Below are positions 8,476-17,073 of a stretch of 26,019 nt of DNA, in pieces. Numbering within the stretch: the stretch's first letter is position 1; each line of letters opens with the position of its first letter. The notes beneath the pieces are model-generated. The model was not told the origin of the DNA, ran no database searches, and saw only the letters and a list, made by a program, of their open reading frames with translations. This stretch comes from Bacteroidaceae bacterium (lineage in GTDB: Bacteria; Bacteroidota; Bacteroidia; Bacteroidales; Bacteroidaceae). Location of the stretch: contig CAADWS010000051.1 of the NCBI GenBank assembly GCA_900752815.1, forward strand, positions 1 to 26,019, given 5' to 3'. The translations under genes and the position numbers were made by a program.

Positions 8476-8512
8476 CAGCCGCCGCTTTCGCATAAGGTGA
8501 AAGCGGCGGCTG
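8476..8512 (+). terminator. Hairpin downstream of gldN
   Basis: A perfect 14-bp GC-rich stem (8476-8489 with 8499-8512) encloses a 9-base loop 68 bases after the gldN stop. The following sequence has only a weak T run (GATTTC), so it may be a weak intrinsic terminator or an mRNA 3'-end stabiliser. Confidence 0.65.
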
Positions 8513-8710
8513 ACTGATTTCATCAGCGATGAGCAGCAACAGACCGGCACCGGAAAATTTCTCCTCACACGAGAAAAGAAAGAGAAAAGACTTTTACGAA
8601 AGATTAATATCTGTATGTATTTTTTACAAAACGGCAGCTTCCCTGCCGCAGCTCTTTTCCTCCCCGCCGGACTCTTCATCCGGCTGCTGTTTCACGAAAT
8701 GCCGGAAGTG

Positions 8711-8760
8711 AAAAAACAAAAGTAAGGACAGAAAAAACAGAAGTACCCACAGTTTTTTCA
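8711..8760. repeat. 21-bp-period repeat cluster, locus 2
   Basis: Cores at 8719-8729 (AAAGTAAGGAC, identical to two cores of locus 1) and 8740-8750 (GAAGTACCCAC, degenerate) are exactly 21 bp apart. They are flanked by A-tracts and a T-tract. On the minus strand this locus follows the upp terminator, the same gene-to-repeat orientation as the other two loci. Confidence 0.8.
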
Positions 8761-8790
8761 AATCCGGCCGGAGAAAAACGCATATAAACG

Positions 8791-8834
8791 AAAAAGTGCG
8801 GGATGTCATGGCCCAGTTGCCCGACATCCCGCAC
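8791..8834 (-). terminator. Rho-independent terminator of upp
   Basis: A perfect 12-bp stem (8796-8807 with 8823-8834) is followed on the minus strand by TTTTT (complement of 8791-8795). It lies about 130 bases after the upp stop. Confidence 0.87.
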
Positions 8835-8963
8835 GCTGTAGTACAAAGATACAACACAAGAATGCAAAATCCAAATTTCAATTATGAATAATTAACATTC
8901 CACATGGATAAGCGTCCATAGAAAATACCTTGTTTCCGGACAGGACACCGGCCGGAAAGGAAC

Positions 8964-9626
8964 TTATTTCAGCGACAGCTTCGGTCCGAACGACAAATCG
9001 CCAGCATCCCCCAGGCCCGGCACAATGTAAGCATGCTCATTCAGTTCCTTGTCGACAGCAGCCACCCAGAGCGTCACCTCGTCCGACGGGAAGAGCCGCC
9101 GCAGATGCTCGATGCCCTCTTCCGCTGCAATCACGCAGCAAATGTGAAGTTTACGTGGCGTTCCCGTTCGCAGAAAGGCCTGATAGGCCAGTTCCAGGCT
9201 GCCTCCGGTAGCCAGCATCGGGTCCACCAGCAGGAATGTACACCCGTCGAGGGCAGGCGAAGCCAGATAGTCGAGACTGATTTTCAGTTCCTCCTTCAGC
9301 CCCTCCTCCCGATAGGCCGCCACAAAGGCAGCGTCGGCCCGGTCGAACACCTCAAGAAAACCCTCATGAAATGCCAATCCGGCCCGCAACACCGTGCCCA
9401 CCACAATGTGGTCGTCAACGGCATTCATTTCCTTCACCCCCAGCGGTGTCTGCACCAGTTTCGGCGAATAATCGAGCGTACGGCTCAGTTCATAGGCGAT
9501 AACGCGCCCGATGCGTTTCAGATTATTCCGGAAAAGCGTACGGTTCTGCTGATAGGCCACGTCGCGCAATTGCTCCATATAGGAATTCACCACAGAATTC
9601 CCCTCACCCAAGTTCACAATTTTCAT
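8964..9626 (-). CDS. upp: Uracil phosphoribosyltransferase
   Basis: The 220-residue cytoplasmic enzyme converts uracil and PRPP to UMP and pyrophosphate in pyrimidine salvage. The PRPP-binding loop VDPMLATGGS lies at 134-143. The uracil-binding C-terminal motif YIVPGLGDAGD lies at 200-210, and VVGTVLRAGLAFHEGF at 75-90 is typical of the family. I chose ATG 9626 (MKIVNLGEGN) because the longer frame to 9701 would overlap the promoter and adds a non-conserved Cys/Arg-rich extension. It is transcribed alone, away from the envelope operon, with its own promoter and terminator. Confidence 0.95.
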   Translation of the reverse strand: MKIVNLGEGNSVVNSYMEQLRDVAYQQNRTLFRNNLKRIGRVIAYELSRTLDYSPKLVQTPLGVKEMNAVDDHIVVGTVLRAGLAFHEGFLEVFDRADAAFVAAYREEGLKEELKISLDYLASPALDGCTFLLVDPMLATGGSLELAYQAFLRTGTPRKLHICCVIAAEEGIEHLRRLFPSDEVTLWVAAVDKELNEHAYIVPGLGDAGDLSFGPKLSLK

Positions 9627-9664
9627 AAATTCTGTAAAAACGCTTTTATACCTTATTATGCGGA

Positions 9665-9695
9665 CAAAGGTACGACAAAAGCGGCAGAAGCGCAA
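9665..9695 (-). promoter_or_regulatory. Promoter of upp
   Basis: On the minus strand TTG (9695-9693), 20 bases and TACCTTTG (9672-9665) match the Bacteroidetes -33/-7 consensus. Initiation near 9658 would give a leader of about 30 bases before the ATG at 9626, which supports that start. Confidence 0.72.
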
Positions 9696-9808
9696 CTCCA
9701 TCCACCGATTTTCAGCCGCACCGCAGATATTGCCACTGACAATCGCTGAAAAATCCTAAATAATTACAAAAAAGCAGCCTAGTTCTTCTGTGTTGGGAAT
9801 TTTGTGAG

Positions 9809-9816
9809 TATTTTTG
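9809..9816 (+). promoter_or_regulatory. Candidate -7 element of the envelope operon
   Basis: TATTTTTG matches TAnnTTTG. A near-match TTC (9786-9788) lies 20 bases upstream in place of TTG. Initiation near 9823 gives a leader of about 78 bases to the DUF6242 start at 9901. Confidence 0.55.
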
Positions 9817-9900
9817 CAAATTGTAGGAAATGTACGCGGTTGTCTGAAATGAACGCCGCGACTTGATTTGCATCCTGAAGCACAGACCGTAAAACCCGAT

Positions 9901-11298
9901 ATGAAGACAAAAATCATTCCCGGCCTCATGGGCCTCCTCACGCTGACCACAGGACTGGGTGCCTGTAGCGGCGATGACTATTACACGACCGAAGTCAACA
10001 GTGAGTGCATCATCACAGCCGCCACATTGGGCACGCTGGTACGCGAGATGCACACCCTCGACAGCAAGGGGCAGGACAGTGTCTTCTATGTTTCCGTCAC
10101 CGGGAGCTACTACCCCATGACCATCGACCAGGAAAGCCGCACCATCTATAACCTCGACTCGCTGCCGGCCGGAACCGACCCCACGCGCGTCACCTTTGCC
10201 ACCGTCAACTCACGCGGCACCGTCTCCATCCTTTCCCGCTACACCGGAAAGGACACCATCTTCAACGAGAGCGACAGCACCGACATGAGCATCCCCCGCT
10301 TCTTCAAGGTGTATGCCACCGACGGCAGCTCCACCCGCGAATACATGATGACCGTCAACGTGCACCGCGAGGAAGGCGACTCCACCGTATGGCACCGTGT
10401 AGCCACCCGCGCAGCCGAAGTGGCCGGGATGACCTCGACACGCAGTTTTGCCATTGACGGACGCCTCTATCTTTTCGGCATGAACAACGGCACGCCGCAA
10501 CTGTGCACCGCCAACGCCGACGACTACAAGGACGGAGGCACCGCACAATGGACTTCCACCCCGACACAGCCGGCCATCCGTCCGCAGTCTGTGGTACGCT
10601 ACAACGGACAGTTCTTTGCCACCAGTGCCGAGGGACAGATTCTTTCCTCAGTCAACGGCACCGACTGGGTATCCACCGGCGCCAGCCTGCAGGCCAGCAC
10701 CCTGGTGGCAGCCGGCAGCGACCAGCTCATCGCCATGAGCAACGGCAAGTTCTACAGTTCGCCCGACGGCATCAGCTGGACAGAGGACGCAGCCGACGAA
10801 TCGGAATATCTGCCTACAGGAGCCGTGGACGGCACCTGCATCCCCTCACCGCTTCACAAGACGTTTGAAACACTCATCGCTGTGGGCCAGCGCGACGGAA
10901 AAAGCGTGGTATGGGCGCGCGACATCGACCTGACCGGCCGTGAAACCTTCCCCTGGACCTACTTCCCCATTTCAGATGAGGACTATGCCTATAACATTCC
11001 TGCTCTCAATGAGATAACCCTGAACACCTACGACGGCGTACCTCTCCTTTCCGGACTGACCCCTGAAGGACAGTGCGCTCCGCTCTATCTGAGCCGCGAC
11101 AACGGGCACAGCTGGAAAGACGGCGAACTGAAAACACCCGCGGCACAGGCCCAAGGGGCACTGAGCGTAACGGTGGATGACGACAATTTCGTCTGGATGT
11201 TCTGCGGACAGACCGGCGAAGTCTGGCGCGGACGCATCAACCGCCTGGGCTGGAAGAACATCAACGGTTCCTTCGAACGCGCACTCAAACGCAACTGA
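9901..11298 (+). CDS. DUF6242-like surface lipoprotein with Asp-box propeller repeats
   Basis: The 465-residue lipoprotein has the lipobox L19-G20-A21-C22 followed by SGDD. An acidic stretch after the cysteine resembles the Bacteroidetes lipoprotein export signal, so surface display is likely. The N-terminal half (about 30-165) is a beta-rich domain (YVSVTGSYYPMTIDQ). The second half carries Asp-box-like repeats of the SxDGxxW type: SVNGTDW (250-256), SPDGISW (287-293) and SRDNGHSW (398-405), pointing to a beta-propeller. The DUF6242 assignment is from memory of Bacteroidales proteins near DUF6089 and bamA. Molecular function is unknown. ATG 9901 is preferred over 9868 because it directly precedes the lipoprotein signal. 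The next gene follows after 41 bases. Confidence 0.82.
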   Translation: MKTKIIPGLMGLLTLTTGLGACSGDDYYTTEVNSECIITAATLGTLVREMHTLDSKGQDSVFYVSVTGSYYPMTIDQESRTIYNLDSLPAGTDPTRVTFATVNSRGTVSILSRYTGKDTIFNESDSTDMSIPRFFKVYATDGSSTREYMMTVNVHREEGDSTVWHRVATRAAEVAGMTSTRSFAIDGRLYLFGMNNGTPQLCTANADDYKDGGTAQWTSTPTQPAIRPQSVVRYNGQFFATSAEGQILSSVNGTDWVSTGASLQASTLVAAGSDQLIAMSNGKFYSSPDGISWTEDAADESEYLPTGAVDGTCIPSPLHKTFETLIAVGQRDGKSVVWARDIDLTGRETFPWTYFPISDEDYAYNIPALNEITLNTYDGVPLLSGLTPEGQCAPLYLSRDNGHSWKDGELKTPAAQAQGALSVTVDDDNFVWMFCGQTGEVWRGRINRLGWKNINGSFERALKRN

Positions 11299-11339
11299 TT
11301 CCAGCCCCTCCAACAGTCTCATCCCCCGCTTCCCACGAT

Positions 11340-12035
11340 ATGAAGACAATACGGTTTCTCCTCCTCTTGCCGCTCCTGCTGGCCGGCCCCGCGCTGTGGG
11401 CACAGCAGGAAGATGTGGTCTACCGTGTTGAACTGGGAGCAGCCGCCGGCATTCATTTCGGGCTCAATGACGTCAACACACGCTGGTATGGCAACAGCCA
11501 GTTGGGAGGCGGAGCCGTGGCCCGTTTCCTGCTCAATCCGCGCATGAGCGTCAAAACCGCCCTCAGCTACGGAAAAATCAGCGGGAAAGCTGAAAACGTG
11601 GACAACTTTTATCCGGCCGACCCCGGAACGGCAGGACCGGAGCAACTGAAATTCAGTGCCAGCAGCGACGTATTCGACCTCAGCGCACTCTACGAACTCC
11701 ACTTCCTGCCCTATGGCTATAACGAGGGATACCAAGGCTACAAACGCATCACTCCCTATCTCCAGATGGGCATAGGATTCACCTACGCCACCGGCGGAAA
11801 AGCCTTCACAGCCAATCTGCCCATCGGCGTCGGCGTAAAATACAAGTTGGCGCCACGGCTCAATCTGGGCCTCGAATGGCGTATGCACTTCTCACTCAGC
11901 GACAAGCTCGACGGACTCGAAGCGCCGCTCGGCATCAAGTCGACCGCCTTCAAGAACAAAGACCACTACTCGTTCACCCTGCTGAGCATTACCTACGACA
12001 TCGCACCGCGCTGCCCCAACTGTAACAAGGACTAA
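11340..12035 (+). CDS. DUF6089-like outer-membrane beta-barrel protein
   Basis: The 231-residue protein has a clear signal peptide ([22 protein letters not shown]). Amphipathic strands typical of a small OmpA/OmpW-like barrel follow: [78 protein letters not shown] and [14 protein letters not shown]6089-family proteins are commonly encoded beside bamA in Bacteroidales, and their role is not established. The C-terminus ends CPNCNKD, with two close cysteines after the last strand. Only 5 bases separate it from uppS, implying tight co-expression. Confidence 0.85.
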   Translation: MKTIRFLLLLPLLLAGPALWAQQEDVVYRVELGAAAGIHFGLNDVNTRWYGNSQLGGGAVARFLLNPRMSVKTALSYGKISGKAENVDNFYPADPGTAGPEQLKFSASSDVFDLSALYELHFLPYGYNEGYQGYKRITPYLQMGIGFTYATGGKAFTANLPIGVGVKYKLAPRLNLGLEWRMHFSLSDKLDGLEAPLGIKSTAFKNKDHYSFTLLSITYDIAPRCPNCNKD

Positions 12036-12040
12036 CCACC

Positions 12041-12859
12041 ATGAACAACACCAACGAAACTGCAGCAGCCGCCGCTCTCCGCGAAAAGGAACTGTGCCTG
12101 CAACAGGCACAACAGGCCGGCATCGATCTGAACCGCATCCCTGCGCATATCGCCATCATCATGGACGGTAACGGACGCTGGGCCAAAGAACGCGGACTCA
12201 ACCGCAGTCTCGGCCATCAGCAGGGGGTGGAAACCGTACGGGAAATAACCACGACGGCATCGCGTCTGGGCGTAAAATACCTGACGCTCTACACTTTCTC
12301 CACCGAAAACTGGAACCGCCCTTCCAGCGAAGTGGCGGCACTCATGTCGCTGATACTCACAGCCATGGAGGAAGAACTCTTTATGAAGAACAATGTCAGC
12401 CTGCGCATTATCGGCCAGGTGGAACGCCTGCCTGAAAACGTGCGTACAGCCATACTCAACCTGCAGGAGCGCACCGCGGTCAATACCGGCATGACGATGG
12501 TCATCGCGCTCAGCTACTCTTCAAAATGGGAAATCACCGAGGCCGTACGCCGCATTGCGCAGGAAGCCGCCACAGGACTCCTGAAGCCGGACGAGATTGA
12601 CGAACATACCATTGAAAGCCGGCTGGCCACGGCATTCATGCCCGACCCCGACCTTCTCATCCGTACCGGCGGCGAGCTCCGCCTGAGCAACTATCTGCTC
12701 TGGCAATGCGCCTACTCCGAACTCTATTTCTGCAACACCTACTGGCCCGACTTCAACAGTGAAGCCTTCTTCACCGCCATTGCCGACTACCAGTCGCGCG
12801 AACGCCGCTTCGGAAAAACCAGCGAACAGGTCAGCGCCAATCCTCAAAATGCACAATAA
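12041..12859 (+). CDS. uppS: Isoprenyl transferase (undecaprenyl diphosphate synthase)
   Basis: The 272-residue cis-prenyltransferase makes undecaprenyl diphosphate from farnesyl and isopentenyl diphosphates, the precursor of the lipid carrier for peptidoglycan and surface glycans. The catalytic motif MDGNGRWAK has D42 (diphosphate/Mg) and R46. GHQQG follows at 58-62, with LYTFSTENW further on and the C-terminal motif [21 protein letters not shown]. The first ~30 residues (Ala- and Gln-rich) extend beyond the usual bacterial start at the [15 protein letters not shown] region. There is no better ATG just before the motif, and the 5-base spacing from the previous gene supports this start. bamA begins 6 bases after its stop. 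Confidence 0.95.
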   Translation: MNNTNETAAAAALREKELCLQQAQQAGIDLNRIPAHIAIIMDGNGRWAKERGLNRSLGHQQGVETVREITTTASRLGVKYLTLYTFSTENWNRPSSEVAALMSLILTAMEEELFMKNNVSLRIIGQVERLPENVRTAILNLQERTAVNTGMTMVIALSYSSKWEITEAVRRIAQEAATGLLKPDEIDEHTIESRLATAFMPDPDLLIRTGGELRLSNYLLWQCAYSELYFCNTYWPDFNSEAFFTAIADYQSRERRFGKTSEQVSANPQNAQ

Positions 12860-12865
12860 AATCTT

Positions 12866-15499
12866 ATGAAATATATCAGTCGCACTCTCCTCACCGCCAC
12901 CCTGGCCCTTGCTCTCTGCGCTGTAGAAAGCCAGGCACAAGTGAAAGTACAGGAAAAACCGGAAATCAGCTACACGGCCAACCACCCGAAATATGTATTG
13001 GGCGGACTGACCGTCGACGGACCCAAGAATTTTGACCAGGACCTGTTACTGAACATTTCCGGACTGACCGTAGGCGAAACCTATGAGGTGCCGGGAGCAG
13101 AAATCACCGAAGCCATCCGCCGTTACTGGAAGCAGAAACTCTTCTCCAATGTAAAAATCGAAGCCGACAGCATCGTAGGTGGCAAAATCTACCTGCACGT
13201 CATTCTGACCGCCCATCCGCGTATCTCCAGCATCAACTACAGCGGTGTGAAGAAGTCCGAACGCGAAGACATCGAGCAGCGCCTCGGCGGATTCCAGGCC
13301 GGCAACCAGATTACACCCGACGTTGTGGACCGCGCCAAACTCATCATCAAGCGCTATTACGAGGACAAAGGCTTCAAGAATGCCGAAGTGGAAATCGCAC
13401 AGCACGAAGACATTACAGGCGACAACCGTGTGCTCGTCGATATCAACATCAAGAAGAACGAGAAGGTCAAAGTCAGCAAAATCTACATTACAGGCATCAG
13501 CGACCCCAAGCAGGTCAGCAAGCTGAAGCGGGCCATGAAAAAGACGCACGAGAAATCATTTATCAACATCTTCCGTTCCAAGAAATTCCTGCCCGAGAAA
13601 TACGAAGAGGACAAGGGGTTCCTCATCGACAAGATGAACGCCTGGGGATACCGCGACGCCCTCATTAAAAGTGACAGTGTGGAAACCCTCGACAATTCCC
13701 ATGTCAATATCCACATTGACATGTATCAGGGACAAAAATACTATCTGCGCAATGTGGAATGGGTGGGCAACACCGTCTACAGTTCAGAAAGACTGGACCA
13801 GGCGCTGAAAATGAAGCGAGGCGACGTCTACAACCAGGAACTGCTGAACAAGCGTCTCAATACGGACGAAGACGCCATCGGCAAACTGTACTACAACAAC
13901 GGATACGTATTCTACGACCTCAACCCTGTGGAAGTCAACATCGAAAACGACTCCATCGACCTCGAAATGCGGATTGAAGAACGCCAGCAGGCCACTTTCA
14001 ACAACATCCGCATCATCGGCAACGACCGCGTCTACGAAAACGTAATCCGCCGCGAATTGCAAACCAAGCCGGGCGACCTTTTCAGCATGGAAGCCATCGA
14101 ACGTACCGTGATGGAACTGGCCAACATGAATCAGTTCGACTCGGAAGTGCTGCAAAGCGAATTGTTCAAGAACATCAAGCCCGACGAGGAAAACGGAACC
14201 GTTGACATTACCTATCCTCTCGTCACCAAAGGCGCCGACCAGGTGGAACTCTCCGCCGGATGGGGACAAACCGGTATCATTGGACGTATCGGTCTGAAAT
14301 TTACCAATTTCTCCATTCAGGACCTTTTCAGCCGCAGCTCCAAGCGCGCCGGCTTCATTCCCCAGGGTGACGGTCAGACCCTCTCCATCAGCGGCGAGAC
14401 CAACGGTACCTACTACCAGAGTTACTCCTTCTCCTTCCTCGACCCCTGGTTCGGCGGCAAACGCCCCAACCAGCTCTCCTTCTCGCTGTACTATTCCAAG
14501 CAGAGCGACGTGAGCTCCAATTACTACAGCAACTACTACAACATGTACAACAGCTACTACCTGGGCTACGGTTCCAGCAGCAGCTATTACGACTATTCCA
14601 ACTACTACGACCCCGACAAGTACGTCAAGTTGCTGGGTATCTCCCTCGGTTTCGGTAAGCGTCTGCGCTGGCCCGACGACTTCTTCAACCTCACGGCCGA
14701 GTTGTCCTATACGCGATACATGCTGAAGTCGTGGAAATACTTCCTCATCTCCGACGGAAACTGCAACAACATCAACCTGACGCTGAGCCTGAGCCGTAAC
14801 TCGACCGACCATCCGTTCTTCCCCCGCAAGGGCTCCGAGTTCCTGCTTGCCGTAACGGCCACCCCGCCCTACTCGCTGTGGAACGGAAAGGACTACAAGA
14901 ATCTGGCCAACAACTACCAGAGCGCCAGCTACCAGCGCGAGGCACAGGAAAAATACCGCTGGATTGAATATCACAAATGGAAGTTGAAATTCCGCAACTA
15001 CACCGCACTGGCCAGCGTTGTCAAGACTCCCGTGCTGATGACCCGCGCAGAATTCGGTCTGCTCGGTGCATACAACAAATACAACAAGTCACCTTTCGAA
15101 ACCTACTACGTCGGCGGTGACGGCATGTCGGGCTACTCCACCGGCTATGCCACTGAAACCATCGGCCTGCGCGGTTATGACAACGGTGCACTGGCCGGAA
15201 ACAACGGCATCAACGCCTATGCCTACAGCCGCATGACGCTTGAGCTCCGCTACCCGCTGATGCTCAAGGGCAGCACCAACATCTATGCACTGGCCTTTGC
15301 CGAAGGCGGAAATGCCTGGGCCAATGTCAAAGACTTCAACCCCTTTGACATGAAGCGTTCAGCCGGTGTGGGTGTGCGCATCCTGCTCCCGATGGTCGGC
15401 CTCATGGGTATTGACTGGGCTTACGGTTTCGACAAGAAAATCAACGGACAGTCAGCAGGCGGTTCACAGTTCCACTTCATCATCGGTCAGGAATTCTAA
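12866..15499 (+). CDS. bamA: Outer-membrane protein assembly factor BamA
   Basis: The 877-residue Omp85 protein inserts beta-barrels into the outer membrane. It has a signal peptide (cleavage after SQA, about residue 24), five POTRA-like repeats (about 30-450) and a C-terminal barrel (about 460-877). The barrel carries the conserved RGY of lid loop 6 (GLRGYDNG) and the terminal phenylalanine (FHFIIGQEF). An insertion in the barrel (residues 552-587) is extremely tyrosine-rich, with 14 Tyr in 36 residues interspersed with Ser, Asn and Gly, likely an extracellular loop. It is placed between uppS and two Skp-like chaperones, a common Bacteroidetes arrangement. Expression is probably from the DUF6242 promoter. 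No terminator is seen before ompH. Confidence 0.97.
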   Translation: MKYISRTLLTATLALALCAVESQAQVKVQEKPEISYTANHPKYVLGGLTVDGPKNFDQDLLLNISGLTVGETYEVPGAEITEAIRRYWKQKLFSNVKIEADSIVGGKIYLHVILTAHPRISSINYSGVKKSEREDIEQRLGGFQAGNQITPDVVDRAKLIIKRYYEDKGFKNAEVEIAQHEDITGDNRVLVDINIKKNEKVKVSKIYITGISDPKQVSKLKRAMKKTHEKSFINIFRSKKFLPEKYEEDKGFLIDKMNAWGYRDALIKSDSVETLDNSHVNIHIDMYQGQKYYLRNVEWVGNTVYSSERLDQALKMKRGDVYNQELLNKRLNTDEDAIGKLYYNNGYVFYDLNPVEVNIENDSIDLEMRIEERQQATFNNIRIIGNDRVYENVIRRELQTKPGDLFSMEAIERTVMELANMNQFDSEVLQSELFKNIKPDEENGTVDITYPLVTKGADQVELSAGWGQTGIIGRIGLKFTNFSIQDLFSRSSKRAGFIPQGDGQTLSISGETNGTYYQSYSFSFLDPWFGGKRPNQLSFSLYYSKQSDVSSNYYSNYYNMYNSYYLGYGSSSSYYDYSNYYDPDKYVKLLGISLGFGKRLRWPDDFFNLTAELSYTRYMLKSWKYFLISDGNCNNINLTLSLSRNSTDHPFFPRKGSEFLLAVTATPPYSLWNGKDYKNLANNYQSASYQREAQEKYRWIEYHKWKLKFRNYTALASVVKTPVLMTRAEFGLLGAYNKYNKSPFETYYVGGDGMSGYSTGYATETIGLRGYDNGALAGNNGINAYAYSRMTLELRYPLMLKGSTNIYALAFAEGGNAWANVKDFNPFDMKRSAGVGVRILLPMVGLMGIDWAYGFDKKINGQSAGGSQFHFIIGQEF
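14519..14623 (+). repeat. Tyr/Ser/Asn-rich low-complexity insert within bamA
   Basis: Repeated AACTACTAC- and AGCTACTAC-type codon strings encode pairs of tyrosine separated by Ser/Asn (residues 552-586). Codon-level repetition suggests growth by slippage or short duplications. It lies in an early barrel hairpin. Confidence 0.75.
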
Positions 15500-15627
15500 C
15501 CCCCACACCGCAAGCCGGCAGCCGTCCCGGCGGTTCCACCACGGCATCCACCGCAAACGGTGCCCCACGGAAGCCGCCTAAGACTCGCAAAAATCCAACA
15601 GAAAAAAAAGACTCTAAAACCAAGAAT

Positions 15628-16143
15628 ATGAAAAGATTTCTGATTTTCACACTCATGTGCTGCGCATGCATCACACAGGCAGCGGCACAGAAATTCGCGC
15701 TGATTGATATGGAATATATCATGAGCAACATACCCGCCTACGAGCGTGCCAGCGAACAGCTCAACCAGATATCAAAAAAATGGCAGGCAGAAGTCGAAGC
15801 CGTCGACAATCAGGCAAAGACACTCTACAAGAATTACCAGAACGAAGCCGTTTTCCTCTCCGAAGAGCAGAAAAAACAACGTGAGCAGGCCATCGTAGAC
15901 AAGGAAAAAGAAGCATCGGAACTCAAGAAGAAATATTTCGGTCCCGAAGGTGAACTGTACAAAAAGCGCATCGCGCTGGTGGGCCCCATCCAGGACGAAA
16001 TCTACAATGCCGTAAAAGGTATCGCGCAGAGCAAAGGCTTCCAGCTTATTCTTGACCGTGCTTCCGACAACGGCATCATCTTTGCTTCGCCCGCCATCGA
16101 CATCAGCAACGAGGTCCTTTCCAAACTAGGGTATTCTAAGTAA
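15628..16143 (+). CDS. Periplasmic chaperone Skp/OmpH, first copy
   Basis: The 171-residue protein has a signal peptide (cleavage near QAAAQ, about residue 21). The OmpH/Skp pattern follows: KFALIDMEYIMSNIPAY, a long charged coiled coil (about 45-130, e.g. EEQKKQREQAIVDKEKEA) and a C-terminal strand region FQLILDRASDNGIIFASPAIDISNEVL. Skp trimers hold unfolded outer-membrane proteins on the way to BamA, which is encoded 128 bases upstream. It is a paralogue of the next gene, and the two are a standard pair after bamA in Bacteroidales. Confidence 0.93.
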   Translation: MKRFLIFTLMCCACITQAAAQKFALIDMEYIMSNIPAYERASEQLNQISKKWQAEVEAVDNQAKTLYKNYQNEAVFLSEEQKKQREQAIVDKEKEASELKKKYFGPEGELYKKRIALVGPIQDEIYNAVKGIAQSKGFQLILDRASDNGIIFASPAIDISNEVLSKLGYSK

Positions 16144-16172
16144 ATAAGTTAGGCCATTTCAAATTAAATAAT

Positions 16173-16180
16173 TAAATTTG
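16173..16180 (+). promoter_or_regulatory. Candidate internal promoter for the second ompH gene
   Basis: TAAATTTG matches TAnnTTTG inside the AT-rich start of the ompH-ompH spacer. TTA at 16149-16151, 21 bases upstream, is a weak -33. It would allow the second chaperone to be expressed separately, with a leader of about 90 bases. Confidence 0.45.
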
Positions 16181-16276
16181 CACGCATCCCCGGAATCTGC
16201 CCACGGTCCTCGCCGGACGCGGAAAGGCAGTACGGGGAAACCCAACGCAGAAAAAACTCAATAGAAAAATAAAAAG

Positions 16277-16828
16277 ATGATCAAGAAATTATTAATGACC
16301 GTGCTCCTCGCAGCACCGCTGAGCCTCGCTGCTCAAAAGTATGCTTACTTCGACTACGAAGCTGTAATCACTGCCATGCCGGCCTACAAGACGGCACAAA
16401 CCGAACTGGAAACCATCTCAAAAAAATATGAGACCGACTTCCAGGACATGCAGAAGGAATTCCAGACCAAAATGGAGAAGTATCAGAAAGAAACAACTGA
16501 ACAGACTCCCGCCAACATCCGCCAGCGCCGCGAACAGGAACTGATGGAAATGCGCCAGAAGCTCGAACAGGCCTACGAAGACAACAGCAAGGCCATTCAG
16601 CAGGAATCCATGAAAAAGATGCAACCCATCCAGCTCAAGCTGACCGATGCCATCAATGCCGTAGCCAAGGAAAACAACTATTCTTTCATCATTGACAAAA
16701 CCGCAGCACAGGCTACCCGCATCTTCATCAACGAAAGCGCTAGCGAAGACGTTACCAAGAAAATCATGAGCAAGCTCGGCATCAGCGCAACCACCGCTCC
16801 TGCAGCCGGCACTGCAGAAAAGAAATAA
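16277..16828 (+). CDS. Periplasmic chaperone Skp/OmpH, second copy
   Basis: The 183-residue protein has a short signal peptide (MIKKLLMTVLLAAPLSLAAQ). It shares the OmpH layout of the first copy: KYAYFDYEAVITAMPAY, a central Gln/Glu/Lys coiled coil (about 45-125) and YSFIIDKTAAQATRIFINESASEDVTKKIMSKLG. A low-complexity Ala/Thr tail (ATTAPAAGTAEKK) is not seen in the first copy. The expected role is carrying outer-membrane proteins to BamA. A strong terminator follows at 16877, so this gene ends the operon. Confidence 0.93.
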   Translation: MIKKLLMTVLLAAPLSLAAQKYAYFDYEAVITAMPAYKTAQTELETISKKYETDFQDMQKEFQTKMEKYQKETTEQTPANIRQRREQELMEMRQKLEQAYEDNSKAIQQESMKKMQPIQLKLTDAINAVAKENNYSFIIDKTAAQATRIFINESASEDVTKKIMSKLGISATTAPAAGTAEKK

Positions 16829-16876
16829 GAACAGGAAGATGCGGACCGGAAAGCCCGGCCACAGATTCTGAAATAC

Positions 16877-16925
16877 GACAGGCGGCGTACGGGACGAATG
16901 ATTCCCTGCGCCGCCTGTCTGTTTT
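16877..16925 (+). terminator. Rho-independent terminator of the bamA-ompH operon
   Basis: An 11-bp GC-rich stem (16877-16887 with 16909-16919) has a further inner GGGA/TCCC pairing and is followed by TTTT at 16922-16925. It separates the chaperone genes from the carboxypeptidase. Confidence 0.85.
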
Positions 16926-17073
16926 CCCCCATCCGATAACCGGTGGAAAATCAAGGGCACTTCCCCTCTACAGGAAGCCACCGCCCGCCACGCATCGCAG
17001 GCGTACGCCCCGCCGCCTCCATCCGGCCAGCCGCCCCCTTGCGGAATACTTGTTCATTTAAAAGCAGCACACT

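Larger units (their letters stand above)
8408..8963. other. Convergent intergenic region between gldN and upp
   Basis: No supported gene lies here. The interval holds the hairpin ending the T9SS operon (8476-8512), 21-bp repeat locus 2 (8711-8760) and the upp terminator on the minus strand (8791-8834). Confidence 0.75.

Noticed and set aside
13784..14974. 396-codon minus-strand frame opposite bamA
   Set aside because: It is a Val/Gly-rich shadow of bamA codons without a signal peptide or recognisable domain.
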